Source of the DNA: Aspidapion aeneum
Lineage: Eukaryota > Arthropoda > Insecta > Coleoptera > Brentidae
Reading direction: 5' to 3'
DNA: 64,000 nucleotides
NCBI GenBank assembly: GCA_963576565.1
Contig: OY755046.1
Location: forward strand, 61,297,471-61,361,470
The notes below the pieces were generated by a model. The model ran no database searches, was not told the DNA's origin, and worked only from the letters and a program-made list of their open reading frames with translations. The position numbers were made by a program, and so were the translations under genes. Positions 52,201-53,750 of this stretch are shown piece by piece; positions within the stretch are counted from its first letter, which is position 1, and each line of letters begins with the position of its first letter.

Positions 52201-52744
52201 AGACTCTACAGTATCCAAAAATAATGATAACAAAATTCAAAATTTAAACAAAAACGATATTGGTTTGGATAGTCAAACAGCCGCCGAAAAACATAAGGAC
52301 ACCTCAACTACAAGCGAAATATGTGATAATGCGAAAACTGACAAAGCTTCACCCAGTTCAGAGATAGTTAATGTCAAACCAAATGAAAATAAAACTGATT
52401 TACTTGGAAAAAGTGATGCAGTTACTGTTAAAAGTGATAGAAATATTGAAATAGCACAACAAACTAGCAGTAACACTAACATAATAAAAAAACCAGCTCA
52501 TGAGGTTAAAAATATAACAAATAAAGAAAATGCAACAAACACTAAAGAAAAAGAACCAGTGAGCACACCTATAAAAAAACTGAACGAAAGCAAGCAGGTT
52601 GAAGGCAAAATCAATGATTCTCAAGAAGATGCACGTGATATTCCAAACAAAAGCATTGAGCACATAGTTGAAAAAGAGCAAGAAAAGAACAAAGATCAAA
52701 TTGAGATGCTGGAAAAAAATAATACTGTTAGTGATGCTAAATAA
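13112..52744 (+). CDS. Psc: Posterior sex combs-type Polycomb group RING finger protein, complete
   Basis: Fourteen coding exons (listed separately) splice in consistent phase into 4626 nt, encoding 1541 residues, close to fly Psc in size. A C3HC4 RING uses Cys27, Cys30, Cys43, His45, Cys48, Cys51, Cys62 and Cys65, followed by the family signature [26 protein letters not shown] domain (about residues 120-220) spans exons 4 to 6 and has RVDILYN and [12 protein letters not shown]. The remaining 1300 residues are Ser/Pro/Asn/Lys-rich and low complexity. PCGF proteins pair with RING1/Sce in PRC1 to ubiquitinate H2A, bind Polyhomeotic through RAWUL, and (fly Psc) compact chromatin through the disordered tail. 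An acceptor at 13110-13111, 10 nt before the ATG, implies an unseen non-coding first exon. The introns carry most of the transposons in the window. Psc versus its paralogue Su(z)2 cannot be separated by eye. Confidence 0.92.
13513..13665 (+). CDS. Psc: Psc exon 3 (residues 47-97), second half of RING
   Basis: The acceptor is TTTTGATTTTAG ending at 13512. It encodes FCRSC, YCPIC and the downstream helix [20 protein letters not shown], which identifies the PCGF family. The donor is G|GTAAGA at 13665/13666, phase 1. Confidence 0.94.
13666..15692 (+). other. Psc: Psc intron 3, repeat-rich
   Basis: No gene. It contains dispersed repeats, including a GGTTCGGTTC fragment near 14965, a TGTCTGTCTGTATGTCTG stretch near 15025, and a 3-copy minisatellite at about 15215-15515. 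Confidence 0.6.
15215..15515. repeat. Minisatellite, about 117-bp unit x 2.6
   Basis: Three successive units share GTGTGATATCAAA, GGTAATTGAGTCTGGAGTT and AAAGGGTGGGGGTAGATT, with a few substitutions each. An AAGGGTGGGGGTAGATTA stretch just before 15200 may be the start of a further unit. Confidence 0.8.
15705..15877 (-). mobile_element. Short Penelope-like terminal fragment with 12-bp target duplication
   Basis: A 173-bp insertion is flanked by the direct repeat TGTATTTAAATA (15693-15704 and 15878-15889). The sequence, with TTTCGCGGCCATCG, GACGTTTCGCC and GGCATCTTCAGGAG, resembles the ends of Penelope-like retroelements. Its own termini contain the inverted pair CAATGGTGGGTGTGCT and complement (left about 15734, right ending 15878 or 15879, where the last G belongs to the target duplication). 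It sits 15 nt (plus the 12-bp duplication) before the exon 4 splice junction. The family call is by pattern memory. Confidence 0.6.
15905..16061 (+). CDS. Psc: Psc exon 4 (residues 98-150), start of RAWUL
   Basis: The acceptor is CCACTTTTTCAG ending at 15904; G from exon 3 plus AT makes Asp. It encodes [13 protein letters not shown], the usual PCGF linker, and then the first RAWUL strand with CVTLRYSG. The donor is AG|GTTAGT at 16061/16062, phase 2. Confidence 0.9.
16235..16780 (+). pseudogene. Penelope-like element fragment with GIY-YIG domain
   Basis: The open stretch 16327-16623 encodes a region typical of the C-terminus of Penelope-like elements: [18 protein letters not shown], then the GIY-YIG endonuclease core ([16 protein letters not shown], then RVNEHLKS). 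Beyond the stop at 16621 the coding similarity continues in another frame ([23 protein letters not shown]), showing a frameshift. The reverse transcriptase part is absent. It lies in Psc intron 4. Confidence 0.75.
16985..17440. repeat. Decayed copy of the 53751-57116 inverted-repeat family
   Basis: Shared stretches include GAGCTGATTAGATTTG, GACAGTTTTTTGACAGTTAAA and a TGACGTCA core, in the same order as in the large inverted-repeat element downstream of Psc. It is diverged and has no ORF. Confidence 0.6.
17516..17681 (+). CDS. Psc: Psc exon 5 (residues 150-205), RAWUL core
   Basis: The acceptor is TTATTTTTTAG ending at 17515. It encodes [18 protein letters not shown], then RVDILYN and [12 protein letters not shown], the most diagnostic part of RAWUL. 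The donor is AGG|GTATGT at 17681/17682, phase 0. Confidence 0.95.
17682..18840 (+). other. Psc intron 5, left part; nothing recognised
   Basis: No exon, transposase or strong repeat was recognised. A GC-richer patch with CGACCAGCCTCCCGCG lies near 18375. The right edge is marked by an AAT microsatellite. Confidence 0.4.
18841..20289 (-). mobile_element. 5'-truncated LINE with RNase H end, minus strand
   Basis: The minus-strand 3' tail is the ATT microsatellite at 18841-18866, followed by GGCAATAAAGG-type 3' sequence. The RNase H and C-terminal region appears on the minus strand as [20 protein letters not shown] (within 20026-20208) and, beyond an insertion, matches the + strand fragment at 39020-39350 ([15 protein letters not shown]). 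It resembles the R1/Jockey/I group of LINEs with RNase H. It is interrupted at 19247-20001 by a foldback element. Confidence 0.7.
19247..20001. mobile_element. Foldback element with 15-bp tandem repeats in both arms
   Basis: The outer ends are GGCTCTGTAAYGAAATAG and its complement. Both arms (about 19256-19445 and 19815-19990) are tandem runs of a unit like ATCAAAATAGCGCGT, in opposite orientation. The centre (19476-19716) is a second palindrome, containing TTTCCTGACTT, GGATCC and a block of GGTTC pentamers. There is no ORF. Compared with the uninterrupted LINE sequence near 39130, the host reads TGACT then GTTTCG with nothing lost and no target duplication. Confidence 0.85.
20290..20625 (+). 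repeat. Tandem pseudo-junctions of Psc exon 6, copies A and B
   Basis: Units of about 170 bp begin ACATTTAGGCATAG and contain TTTTTTTTGTAACAG followed by AACACTCCCCTAGAATTATC and the rest of the first about 54 nt of exon 6, then CCAAACTTTTTATC and a pyrimidine-rich stretch. Copy A (about 20324-20491) has lost one C of the exon start, which creates a stop. Copy B (from 20492) has an in-frame TAG and is cut by the BEL insertion. The rest of B resumes at 26566. Confidence 0.85.
21365..25564 (-). pseudogene. BEL/Pao gag-pol, internally deleted
   Basis: The frame runs from ATG at 25564 to the stop at 21365 and is broken by a single in-frame TAA at 24875-24877. Recognisable in order: gag-like N-terminus; Cys/His clusters [20 protein letters not shown] and [10 protein letters not shown]; aspartic protease [11 protein letters not shown]; RNase H ([22 protein letters not shown]); integrase zinc-binding region (HNEHGHPGP to CFCCARVNP); and integrase core with VDFMGPF and SDQGTN. 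Two in-frame gaps stand out against the intact element at 44080. The whole reverse transcriptase is missing at about 23190-23220 (HHPVVK is followed at once by VVKWCP). Integrase from just after its second Asp to the C-terminal domain is missing at about 21500-21535, removing the catalytic Glu. A 120-bp exact tandem duplication lies at about 24116-24360. Confidence 0.9.
26014..26030 (-). other. Primer-binding site, tRNA-Tyr type
   Basis: The plus strand reads TCCGGCTCGAAGGACCA, the 3' end of insect tRNA-Tyr including CCA, as I remember that tRNA. It lies 2 nt inside the 5' LTR of the BEL element on the minus strand. Confidence 0.7.
26566..27008 (+). repeat. Tandem pseudo-junctions of Psc exon 6, copies B (rest), C, D and E intron part
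   Basis: Copy C begins at about 26610 and copy D at about 26782, each a 170-172-bp unit with a polypyrimidine tract, an AACAG (or AAAAG in C) acceptor-like site and about 54 nt of exon-6-like sequence. Copy E begins at about 26952 and runs into the real exon. D has changes that alter the encoded peptide. None of A to D has a donor after the exon-like part. Confidence 0.88.
27009..27183 (+). CDS. Psc: Psc exon 6 (residues 206-263), end of RAWUL
   Basis: The acceptor is TTTTTTGTAACAG ending at 27008. It follows SWKR of exon 5 in phase 0 and encodes [18 protein letters not shown], the last RAWUL strand, then an Asn-rich stretch and [18 protein letters not shown]. The first 54 nt exist in four further degenerate copies upstream; only this copy continues into unique coding sequence and a donor (G|GTGAGT at 27183/27184). 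Confidence 0.9.
27198..28298 (+). repeat. Psc intron 6: about 168-bp tandem repeat, up to five units
   Basis: Units start with AAACTTTGAAAATTCATATTT and TCAAACTATACATTTTATGG (clear at about 27390, 27556 and 27724; weaker at about 27205 and 27315). The last unit is split by a solo LTR at 27743-28252 and then runs to within 25 nt of the exon 7 acceptor. Confidence 0.7.
27743..28252 (-). mobile_element. Solo LTR of the 20626-26565 BEL family
   Basis: A 510-bp sequence matches the 533-bp LTRs of the defective BEL element, same orientation, with several small indels. The flanking 5-bp duplication is TTCAT (27738-27742 and 28253-28257). It is the product of LTR-LTR recombination. More differences from the two full LTRs mean it is older. 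Confidence 0.92.
28299..28748 (+). CDS. Psc: Psc exon 7 (residues 264-413)
   Basis: The acceptor is TTCTTTTAAATAG ending at 28298, phase 1 in and out, donor G|GTAGGT at 28748/28749. It begins [17 protein letters not shown] and continues with a Lys/Pro-rich run ([18 protein letters not shown]), a likely nuclear, DNA- or RNA-contacting basic segment. No known domain. Confidence 0.88.
28826..30841. mobile_element. 2.0-kb TA-flanked element with long terminal inverted repeats, no transposase
   Basis: The ends begin CCGGGTGGGC and finish GCCCACCAGG, with similarity extending about 65 bp. The flanking TA dinucleotides (28824-28825, 30842-30843) fit a Tc1/mariner-type insertion. The interior is a patchwork of direct and inverted copies of TAAGATGG, GTACAAATTAGT and GATTTTATTAAT-like pieces, including a direct duplication of about 282 bp (about 30130 and 30412). 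No coding frame. Confidence 0.75.
30966..31367 (+). CDS. Psc: Psc exon 8 (residues 414-547)
   Basis: The acceptor is CTTGTTTTTTAG ending at 30965 and the donor G|GTAAAT at 31367/31368, phase 1 in and out. It encodes an Asn/Lys-rich region with [20 protein letters not shown]. The open frame extends upstream into the intron to 30782, but that part overlaps the transposon end and is not coding. Confidence 0.85.
31428..31920. repeat. MITE-like repeat with internal hairpin
   Basis: It starts ACAGGGTGTTCC and is related to 7770-8140. From about 31660 the sequence folds back on itself around 31770 (ATGGATTGATAAAATAAAAA against TTTTTATTTTATCAGTCCAT), so about 100 bp is inverted-duplicated. It ends just before the exon 9 polypyrimidine tract. 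Confidence 0.7.
31941..32068 (+). CDS. Psc: Psc exon 9 (residues 548-590)
   Basis: The acceptor is TTTTTTTTTCAG ending at 31940 and the donor GAA|GTGAGT at 32068/32069, phase 1 in and 0 out. It encodes [19 protein letters not shown], Pro/Tyr-rich, resembling the SPxY motifs of fly Psc's tail. Confidence 0.87.
32162..32837 (+). CDS. Psc: Psc exon 10 (residues 591-815)
   Basis: The acceptor is GTTTTTTACAG ending at 32161 and the donor TTGG|GTAGGT at 32837/32838. It encodes a Ser/Thr/Pro-rich stretch, a short Gln run, then [17 protein letters not shown], a Gly/Ala-rich run and the basic [25 protein letters not shown] looks like a conserved short motif in insect Psc tails; I cannot confirm that here. 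Confidence 0.88.
32838..33523 (+). other. Psc intron 10, left part
   Basis: No gene. At about 33090-33230 there is a repeat end related to the 53751-57116 family (AGCGGTTTAGGAGCTATCGTG, a CA microsatellite at 33161-33176, then CACGACGATATTGCTA). An internal inverted pair lies around 33260-33390 (ACAGAGAGTCTGCCTGCA region against TGCAGGTAGACT). Confidence 0.5.
33533..34582 (-). mobile_element. 5'-truncated LINE copy 1 with 9-bp target duplication
   Basis: The minus-strand open frame 33703-34566 encodes reverse transcriptase fingers-palm to C-terminus: [16 protein letters not shown], then the active-site box reading FAED, then [12 protein letters not shown] and [11 protein letters not shown]. 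The FADD box is mutated (Asp to Glu), so the enzyme would be impaired. The 3' end is CCGACATAGTAGTAG. The flanking duplication is ACTGTATTT (33524-33532, 34583-34591). The same family is found at 41882-50462 and 61078-62830. I cannot assign the LINE clade reliably (RTE-like C-terminus). Confidence 0.85.
34592..35271 (+). other. Psc intron 10, right part; nothing recognised
   Basis: Plain AT-rich intron with no open frame, clear repeat or transposon end. Confidence 0.5.
35272..35557 (+). CDS. Psc: Psc exon 11 (residues 816-911)
   Basis: The acceptor is TATAATTTACAG ending at 35271 and the donor AAG|GTAAAA at 35557/35558, phase 1 in and 2 out. It encodes a Lys/Glu-rich segment ([18 protein letters not shown]), then [19 protein letters not shown]. 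The last about 93 nt and the donor are duplicated just downstream. Confidence 0.88.
35440..35770 (+). repeat. Tandem duplication (165-bp period) of exon 11 end and donor
   Basis: Unit 1 (about 35440-35604) holds the exon 11 end and its donor. Unit 2 (about 35605-35770) repeats it, diverged: ATTAGCGAAAAAGC at 35466 and at 35631, then GAAAGTGCAAATTTGA, and a donor-like TTAGGGTAAAAA. Both units end in TTTAAAAAAGGTGG. The second exon-like stretch stays open in the same frame up to its donor. Confidence 0.85.
35771..36408 (+). other. Psc intron 11, rest
   Basis: No gene. A short piece near 36340-36395 (CTCGTCGTGACGTCTCTC and a TG-rich run, then CACGATAGCTCC) is related to the ends of the 53751-57116 repeat family. 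Confidence 0.45.
36409..36584 (+). CDS. Psc: Psc exon 12 (residues 911-969)
   Basis: The acceptor is TTTATGTTTAG ending at 36408 and the donor G|GTAAAT at 36584/36585, phase 2 in and 1 out. It encodes [20 protein letters not shown], a basic Ser-Pro-rich stretch with several SPK motifs. Confidence 0.88.
36628..38150 (+). mobile_element. Mariner-like element, broken and interrupted
   Basis: The left end CGAGGGCTGTCTTTTATA follows a TA and looks like a mariner terminus. Transposase pieces are VELTENIF-like just after the inner insertion (37600), then [20 protein letters not shown] and the catalytic block [20 protein letters not shown] (37956-38144). The first-Asp region reads WDKSWIY where the family has a DESWIY-type block. 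Frameshifts occur near 37970 and earlier, and the region between the two helix-turn-helix motifs is partly deleted. No right end was found. A piggyBac-like MITE splits it at 36800-37596. Confidence 0.75.
36800..37596. mobile_element. PiggyBac-like MITE inside the mariner
   Basis: 797 bp flanked by TTAA on both sides (36796-36799, 37597-37600), with ends CCCTTTCA and TGAAAGGG. TTAA duplication plus CCC-TT ends is the piggyBac hallmark. The interior has a hairpin (AGCGTCACACCG against CGGTGTGACGCT, about 36868-36922) and no transposase. Confidence 0.75.
38160..38290 (-). pseudogene. Fragment of a second DDE transposase
   Basis: Read on the minus strand, with shifts, this shows an [14 protein letters not shown] then [14 protein letters not shown] pattern, the third catalytic-residue region (SPDLxPxDFFLWGYLK) of mariner-type transposases found in insects. 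It has opposite orientation to the mariner beside it. Very short. Confidence 0.45.
38392..39019. mobile_element. Foldback palindrome sharing its core with 19476-19716
   Basis: The arms are about 310 bp, near-perfect complements, from ACACAAGACGCTAGCCCTAC (about 38392) to its complement (about 39019), with a centre near 38705. The inner parts contain TTTCCTGACTT, GGATCCTAGAGG and mixed AACCGAACC/AACCTAACC pentamers, the same module found at the centre of the 19247-20001 element. The outer arms differ between the two. Confidence 0.85.
39005..39350 (+). pseudogene. LINE RNase H C-terminal fragment, plus strand
   Basis: The open frame 38938-39213 passes from the palindrome arm into [20 protein letters not shown] and [20 protein letters not shown], the RNase H/C-terminal region of R1/Jockey/I-type LINEs. 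It is the uninterrupted counterpart of the minus-strand LINE at 19040-20210. Confidence 0.7.
39477..39687 (+). CDS. Psc: Psc exon 13 (residues 970-1040)
   Basis: The acceptor is TTTTTCTATTTCAG ending at 39476 and the donor AAAG|GTAAAA at 39687/39688, phase 1 in and 2 out. It encodes [19 protein letters not shown] and [19 protein letters not shown], Pro-rich with PNPF-like motifs. Confidence 0.88.
40480..41070 (-). pseudogene. Jockey-type LINE remnant
   Basis: On the minus strand the stretch 40514-40702 encodes [20 protein letters not shown] and [15 protein letters not shown], typical of the post-RT region of Jockey-clade LINEs. Further upstream (about 40900-41040) broken frames read [16 protein letters not shown] and [12 protein letters not shown], the RT motifs. 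Many stops and shifts; old. Weaker similarity may extend to about 39960. Confidence 0.65.
41399..41584 (+). pseudogene. N-terminal fragment of Harbinger-like transposase
   Basis: The open frame (track start 41363, more natural Met at 41399) encodes [19 protein letters not shown], then a [20 protein letters not shown] stretch, similar in layout to the start of HARBI1-type transposases (acidic helix, then a basic RR patch and NYFxEL). The catalytic part is absent. The assignment leans on the Harbinger-like ends around it. Confidence 0.5.
42972..42988 (+). other. Primer-binding site, tRNA-Tyr type
   Basis: TGGTCCTTCGAGCCGGA is complementary to the CCA-ended 3' terminus of insect tRNA-Tyr as I remember it. 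It lies 4 nt after the 5' LTR. It is identical to the site of the unrelated-LTR element at 26014-26030. Confidence 0.7.
43029..43280 (+). repeat. Tandem repeats in the BEL leader
   Basis: The untranslated leader carries repeated AAATGCAAGAAAAACCCTTG units: two about 60 bp apart and two of about 120 bp that include TTTAGAAAACCCCTAGGTTT and a T-rich tract. Such leader repeats are variable between copies of LTR elements. Confidence 0.8.
44080..49371 (+). CDS. BEL/Pao Gag-Pol polyprotein, intact
   Basis: 1763 residues in one frame from ATG 44080. Order: gag region (residues 1-350); CCHC-like zinc knuckles (about 363-431, [14 protein letters not shown] and [10 protein letters not shown]); retropepsin [11 protein letters not shown] (Asp about 501); reverse transcriptase with RVVFDAS (about 797), DIRQMY (about 840) and the active-site FVDD (about 916); RNase H with CDSS (Asp 1092), LPRLELL (Glu 1137) and FTDSTVT (Asp 1169); integrase zinc finger (about 1408-1446); integrase core with IDFCGPF (Asp 1478), SSDCGTNF (Asp 1544) and GGIWES (Glu 1586); and a C-terminal DUF5641-like domain ending at 1763. 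No envelope gene. Every catalytic residue I could check is present. Positions are rounded from base coordinates. Confidence 0.95.
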   Translation: MSSSDKILKAKALRYSAISQLNLIIESATLAKNDPAYHSGFKVKFRTLSKIKKDFEKHHNTLLTLVASDEDRLVVENKVFMDFCKRCDEISTIFYELFELPFEDGGPLSSTINPMGSPCASTDQHGLLPRIKIPLFQGEFKEFPTFLQAFNATVHNNRSLGNFEKFNLLFSNLKGPALDVISDIPILAENYLNAYHTLVDRYTNKRLQAYLHWKAIEGFSPLTKENATNLRNLLDCFSKNLRALKVMGFKTEFWDYIMAQMLLDRLDLTTRKAFEQNYCSNEIPSYDKIRAFVSSHCIALEQIQQTQDYLKNKDLSTSSQKNQAKFQNRSALFANTQRASKNASQSPNGQSGLNNTPNPQKFCFLCKSGDHIIYRCPNFLAKTPQQRFEIVKQHKACVNCLASKHNLPQQCKSEKRCLHCGQFHHSLLHFFPINSTPISASSPSTSAVQPPRSPVATEFNRTTNTIVTGMSLNDREVLLCTALIQIQDVFQNWHTVRAICDSGAQSSFISKSCADSLGLPKFNIAMTLQSLDRMTTSAKSGINCNISSLRDNNFVFNFDAIILDKICSDLPHSSFSIKSFPFLANLELADPGFNKSDKIDLLLGGDVYPYILLDGRLSTGPNNPVCINTIFGWGIMGNLSLSPSTTNQIKTFFTTSMNDSFVNLDKNLQRFWQIDDIPNVKAIDPEDEFCENYFLKTTSKNEEGRYIVSLPFKVTAPDFGDTRSIAVRRFFSLEKKLLQNPDFYAAYSSVLQDYLDNNHMQPVSAPLPTEISNHFYIAHHAVFKKDSTSTPLRVVFDASMHAPGKISLNNAVYTGPPLQRDLQKILLLYRLHKFCFCCDIRQMYRMILVDPSQTNFQRIVWRFDPNQPIQDFEINRVLFGVSCSPFLAIRTLLQLAREHEDLPLASKIIEEAVFVDDVISGSDDFFKATEMKNQLIELLSRGGFELRKWASNCPELLSDLPESHISMKALSLDLDAENSTLKILGLNWNPHTDEFFYTFDCSLQTCTKRTILSNLARIYDPLSFLAPIVLILKLIVQYCWAEDLNWDDPVSPEIVFKWEKFKNELKFLHSVKIPRQIILPNASQIQLVGFCDSSERAYCAVAYIRIFYSDGNIKVFFVCSKSRVAPLRRKLTLPRLELLGAVLLAKLMDFLLETFSEKIKFDKILAFTDSTVTLSWIQGSPHKFKTFVSNRTAYIQGRISPEFWHYVPTEQNPADCGTREMYPSDLQGFYFWLEGPSFLNQPTNTWDFMTVTYDGNAVLEEQRKNIFNVFTCEQTVEYYVNNLFEKYSSLFKIKRIVAYFLRGLQKFKNPSYNFATDYLTNQDYYKSLLFISKCVQSFSFQKEIELLKDKKQLPKAFQKLCPFLHNESYDLLRVGGRLCHSNLSYDKKFPILLPSSAKFTELLILDLHRSNLHCGIQTTTFLLMQNFWVLSAKKVVRKVLSSCHTCWKTKPNSLQPPMGHLPKFRVSEAKVFENVGIDFCGPFTITLGRTRGAKTMKAYVCLFICCAVKAVHLELVSDMTSEAFLAALRRFIARRGLCSKISSDCGTNFVASEKYLRQIFSDCVKGEGIVWSFNPPAAPHMGGIWESNIKSLKTHLHRVVGNQILTYEELNTVLTQVEAIMNSRPLCALSTDPTDLAVLTPNNFLNLRPPGTIPDPNYCDIALNRLSRWQLLQRMHRDFWIRWHREYLHTLQQRAKWHQPLASIDIGTMVLIKDENSTPLDWPLGRIEDLIKGSDNVPRVAIVKTTKGTYKRPLVKLCALPTN
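50844..50991 (+). CDS. Psc: Psc exon 14 (residues 1040-1089)
   Basis: The acceptor is TTTGCATTCTAG ending at 50843 and the donor GGG|GTAAGT at 50991/50992, phase 2 in and 0 out. It encodes [17 protein letters not shown] and [18 protein letters not shown], Gly/Pro-rich. Confidence 0.85.
51081..51225 (+). repeat. 29-bp minisatellite in Psc intron 14
   Basis: About five units of CGCACAAGTGCG followed by AAAAAGTACAACTTTAC with substitutions. The core CGCACAAGTGCG is itself nearly palindromic. Confidence 0.85.
51386..52744 (+). CDS. Psc: Psc last exon (residues 1090-1541)
   Basis: The acceptor is TTTTCTCATATAG ending at 51385, phase 0, running open to TAA at 52742-52744. It encodes [20 protein letters not shown], a Ser/Pro-Lys stretch, then about 400 residues rich in Lys, Glu, Asn and Ser with near-repeats ([10 protein letters not shown] and [10 protein letters not shown]). 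Predicted to be disordered and highly charged; no known domain. Overlapping minus-strand frames are shadows. Confidence 0.9.
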   Translation, partial: VSPKQLSITPPLKSSNSNQSRTSGNIPLNNNSKSPKSPVSKKSQKETQSSKSLETALVKLTQNKVKELNVTVSVSKTENIRPSNVTSAPQSSAILPPIVPNVESVAEKDPVPKNVVEINPVKSAEDQNVVPDKEKVKNEIVENQNAVPDKEKGKISLGNQEKRIEHVNSGESTKSEDTSSLKSKEENKEGSICLKTKEDSKEEPKSGENKGNTLKESNNKTKECSAVLKLLELNEKTGSSKKQASQAMPVAFGNVLSLTNSVEDKNATFKQTDSTVSKNNDNKIQNLNKNDIGLDSQTAAEKHKDTSTTSEICDNAKTDKASPSSEIVNVKPNENKTDLLGKSDAVTVKSDRNIEIAQQTSSNTNIIKKPAHEVKNITNKENATNTKEKEPVSTPIKKLNESKQVEGKINDSQEDARDIPNKSIEHIVEKEQEKNKDQIEMLEKNNTVSDAK

Positions 52745-53550
52745 ATAGGTTTTTTTAAACTTGTGTATATTATTTTTGTAATATTATAATGGGAAGTATT
52801 TTTTTTTGGGTATAATAACAAGTTGTTTTAAAAATATAGGTTTAAAATTCAAGTCAGAAAAAAAAATAAAATTAGAAAAAAATATTGAATTTGTCTTCCT
52901 TGAGTAAGAAATTTACAAAAATAATGTCTGTGATAGAAAAAATTGTAAAATTTTAAAAATTAATAATAACCGGTAAATATGACTACAAAAAATACTTCCC
53001 GGATTTTTTGGAATGTTATTTATGCCACTGTATGGTGTTCTGTGATAATTTTTGTAAAATTAGTATCACAGAAGAACTGATACTGTGTGGTATATTATTT
53101 TGTATAGTTTGTTTTGTCTTTTTTTTGTTTATTTTTTAGATCACATGTATACGGGATATAGTCTTTCATCCATTTTTTTATTTTTAATTTTTGTAATTAT
53201 TTTTTCTTATACACGATTCTCAAAAAAGTGCCTAGTATGTTTGTTTTTATTTTAAGCTTTTTTATTTAACACTATCAAAAAACTATTTCACTAGTATTTA
53301 CTAAGGTTCTAAAGTTCTAGCTCAAAAAGTCTAGATCTTGGTTCTCACTTTTTCCCTTGGATGCAATTGTTTTTAATATTTATATCATTTGTTTATAAAT
53401 ACCTTGCAACATAGGCCATTTTCTTGAATTATTGTGGGATTAAACTCACTGACCTTTGCAGTTATTTGAGCTGGAAGTATTAAAAATATAGACCTTGGTC
53501 TAAGCCTTAGTAAATACTGGTCTGTAGGTGTGATATAATGCTGAATAAAA
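52745..53550 (+). other. Psc: Psc 3' UTR (probable)
   Basis: AT-rich, no open frame. AATAAA signals occur at 52865-52870 and 53544-53549. The second, before a region where transposon sequence begins, is the likelier end. Confidence 0.5.
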
Positions 53551-53750
53551 AATCATATGGTTACTGCTTTTGGCTAAAAACTATCTCTATTTTTGCAGTA
53601 GCAAAGTTTTTAGAAGGTTATTTAAATAATAATATTGAAAGTTAAACCATGTTAAAGTGCAGAACTCAGTTTTTTAGCCATTTGTTGTATAAAACACTAT
53701 TTTGATCTGGAACCTAGTCATACATGTTGAGTGGCTTATAGTCAAAGTGT

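Noticed and set aside
51652..52699. Minus-strand hydrophobic frames opposite the last Psc exon
   Set aside because: They are antisense shadows of a Lys/Glu/Asn-rich coding exon.
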